64,000 bases of DNA from Gracilaria domingensis (Eukaryota; Rhodophyta; Florideophyceae; Gracilariales; Gracilariaceae). Made by a program: the position numbers and the translations under genes. Of the stretch, positions 62,577 to 64,000 are shown in pieces; position 1 is the stretch's first letter, and each line of letters starts with the position of its first letter. The stretch spans positions 186,001 to 250,000 of the forward strand of contig VCMS01000065.1 of the NCBI GenBank assembly GCA_022539475.1. The letters run 5' to 3'. The notes under the pieces are model-generated. The model made no database searches. It worked only from the letters and a program-made list of their open reading frames with translations, and was not told the origin of the DNA.

Positions 62577-64000
62577 ACCGTCGGAAACAGGCCACAGATT
62601 GTGGTTCCGCACTCACTTCAGTCACGAGTACTGCATTTGTCGCACTACGCGAAGTTGTCAGCCCACCCTGGTGGCAGGAAGTTGTACTACACCTTACGGA
62701 AGGACTTTTACTGGCCAGCAATGGCTTTCGACGCGTATGCCACTGTCCGTGGATGTCCGGACTGCGCGAAGAACCGCGTCAAACTGCGGAAGTACTCCAA
62801 GAAGTTGGTACTCTTCCCTGCTAGGGCTCCACTTGAATTCGTGGCGAATGACTTGCTCGGCGAGTTTATCCGCACTCGCCGGGGAAACCGGTTTCTACTT
62901 GTGATCACCGACCGCTTTTCGAAACTGGTACGGACTGTGCCTTTGACGAAGGTTACCGCCAGTGCGGTCGCCCAAGCTTTCGTTACACACTGGGTTTTTG
63001 TCTACGGACCGCCGATTGACCTGTTATCGGACAATGGACCGCAGTTTACGGCTAAGTTCTTTCAGGACGTTTGCCGCATCTTGCGGATCCAAAACTGGTT
63101 TACGACAACATACCACCCCCAGAGTAATGGGCAGGTTGAACGTTTTAACCGCACAATGCTCAATGCATTACGGACATTCGTTGCCGAACATCCGTCGGAG
63201 TGGGATCAATACACCGATGCGGTGACATATGCCTACAATACGCAGGTTCATCGCACTACTCAGATCTCGCCGTTCGAGCTTGTGCTATCACGCGTTCCAC
63301 CTTCGGTGGCTATCGAGCCACAGCCAACTTTGGATAAGTTCCCCTCGCCCCGTCTACACAGGGACGCCTGGAAGGCCTGGCTTAAGAACATCATTCCTAC
63401 AGTTAGGCAAAACATCGATAAGGCACAAGCCGCGTACAAGCGGAATTTCGACGCACGAATGCGCAGGGATGCCCCTCAGATCAGGGAAGGTAACTACGCC
63501 TTCCTACGGAAGGAATACTATAACCCGGAAAAGGAGAAGAGGCATAAGCTCTCTCCTATCGCGGACGGCCCCTACAGGGTTATTTCTATCACCGATACAA
63601 CGGTTGTCCTCGATATTGAGGGTGAACACGAGCGTTTTTCGCGCGATCGCGTAACGCCTGCGCCAAAGCCTGTTCGTCAGGAAAAGCAACCGGAAACGCC
63701 GGACAGCGCTACGCCTACTGTGGACCAAGCCGCGACAGCGGGAGAGCGCGCTTCGCTGTCAGTATTGCCGCATCCTAGCCGCGGACTTACTGATTTGCCG
63801 GCAAAGCCGGAAGCTAACCCGTCAGTCTCGAATGCCGCACATGTCTACACGCGGACACTGGCCCCTCAGGGGATACTCACCACCACCCCCGACGCTCCAA
63901 CTGAGGAGGGGGAGGAGGAGGTAAATCGCTCGATTTCGTTGTCGCCGTCGTCGACGGAGGTGCCCTTGCAGGCTTCTGGGTCGCACGCAGGTCGTGGTGA
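62577..64000 (+). pseudogene. Third element: integrase and linker, incomplete at the window end
   Basis: Same frame as the RNase H end, open from 62577 to the last base. HLSHYAKLSAHPGGRKL ... CPDC (HHCC finger), core DDE in FVANDLLGEF, LLSDNGPQF and NGQVERFNRT, then HKLSPIADGPYRVISI (GPY/F module) and a Ser/Thr/Pro linker with VLPHPSRGLTDLP and TEEGEEE. It aligns end to end with 15385-17424. The first ATG in frame is 62721 (after the finger starts), so translation must come by readthrough from pol. Confidence 0.92.
63898..63918 (+). other. Internal polypurine stretch in the pol linker
   Basis: Centred on CAACTGAGGAGGGGGAGGAG, coding TEEGEEE. The nested element has CAACTGAGGAGGGGGAAGA at the homologous place (minus strand, 21581-21599) and the outer element AAGGAGGGGGAGGAGG at 16701-16716. 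All resemble the 3' polypurine tract of the family. Confidence 0.5.

Larger units (their letters stand above)
56906..64000 (+). mobile_element. Third Ty3-type element, runs past the window end
   Basis: 5' LTR 56906-57551, primer-binding site, gag, pol with protease, reverse transcriptase, RNase H and integrase in colinear order. It is the same family as 15383-28999 and 17425-25416. pol carries a frameshift and two stops, so this copy is probably inactive. The chromodomain and 3' LTR would lie beyond 64000. Confidence 0.95.

Overview
This looks like nuclear DNA of a eukaryote with few introns. Intact genes are single-exon and widely spaced, and most of the window is retrotransposon sequence and broken gene pieces. 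A multicellular red alga is my best guess (single-exon genes, abundant Ty3-type LTR elements, a chlorophyll-b-reductase-like SDR, a cryptochrome/photolyase). That is inference; nothing here proves the lineage.

Layout. 1-4175: one intact minus-strand gene for a Myb/telobox protein. 4176-8372: spacer with one partial copy of a dispersed repeat (repeat A). 8373-8695: a 110-bp tandem array built of palindromes carrying TTAGGG/CCCTAA. 8903-13346: GC-rich gene remains, namely a C2H2 zinc-finger gene, an SDR of NYC1/NOL type, an LCB2 fragment and a ribulose-phosphate 3-epimerase fragment. The last two meet at a perfect 29-bp fold-back. 13430-15382: short tandem repeats and a second copy of repeat A. 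15383-28999: a 5'-truncated plus-strand Ty3 element with integrase, chromodomain and 3' LTR. A 7,992-bp minus-strand relative is nested in its pol frame with a 5-bp target duplication.

28999-32982: AT-rich DNA with a possible glycosyltransferase remnant and the 5' half of a broken NAD-isocitrate dehydrogenase gene. 32988-44305: a complete 11.3-kb Ty3-type element inserted into that gene (target duplication GTAAT). Its 2,142-bp LTRs are nearly identical, and its integrase ends in a duplicated domain I do not recognise. 44306-49311: the 3' end of the dehydrogenase, uncharacterised membrane and other ORFs, an F-box-like fragment beside another 29-bp fold-back, and a cryptochrome/photolyase pseudogene. 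50528-52190: a CHD-type chromatin remodeller pseudogene. 52664-54112: an intact membrane acyltransferase gene. 54876-56783: a LINE remnant. 56906 to the end: a third element of the first Ty3 family, running off the window.

Only the Myb gene and the acyltransferase gene look like undamaged host genes. The rest reads as a repeat-rich region where pieces of housekeeping genes collect and decay. Several perfect short fold-backs lie at or near the joins between pieces. The three related Ty3 elements share LTR ends, primer-binding site, polypurine tract and a gag/pol frameshift site, so each helps to interpret the others.
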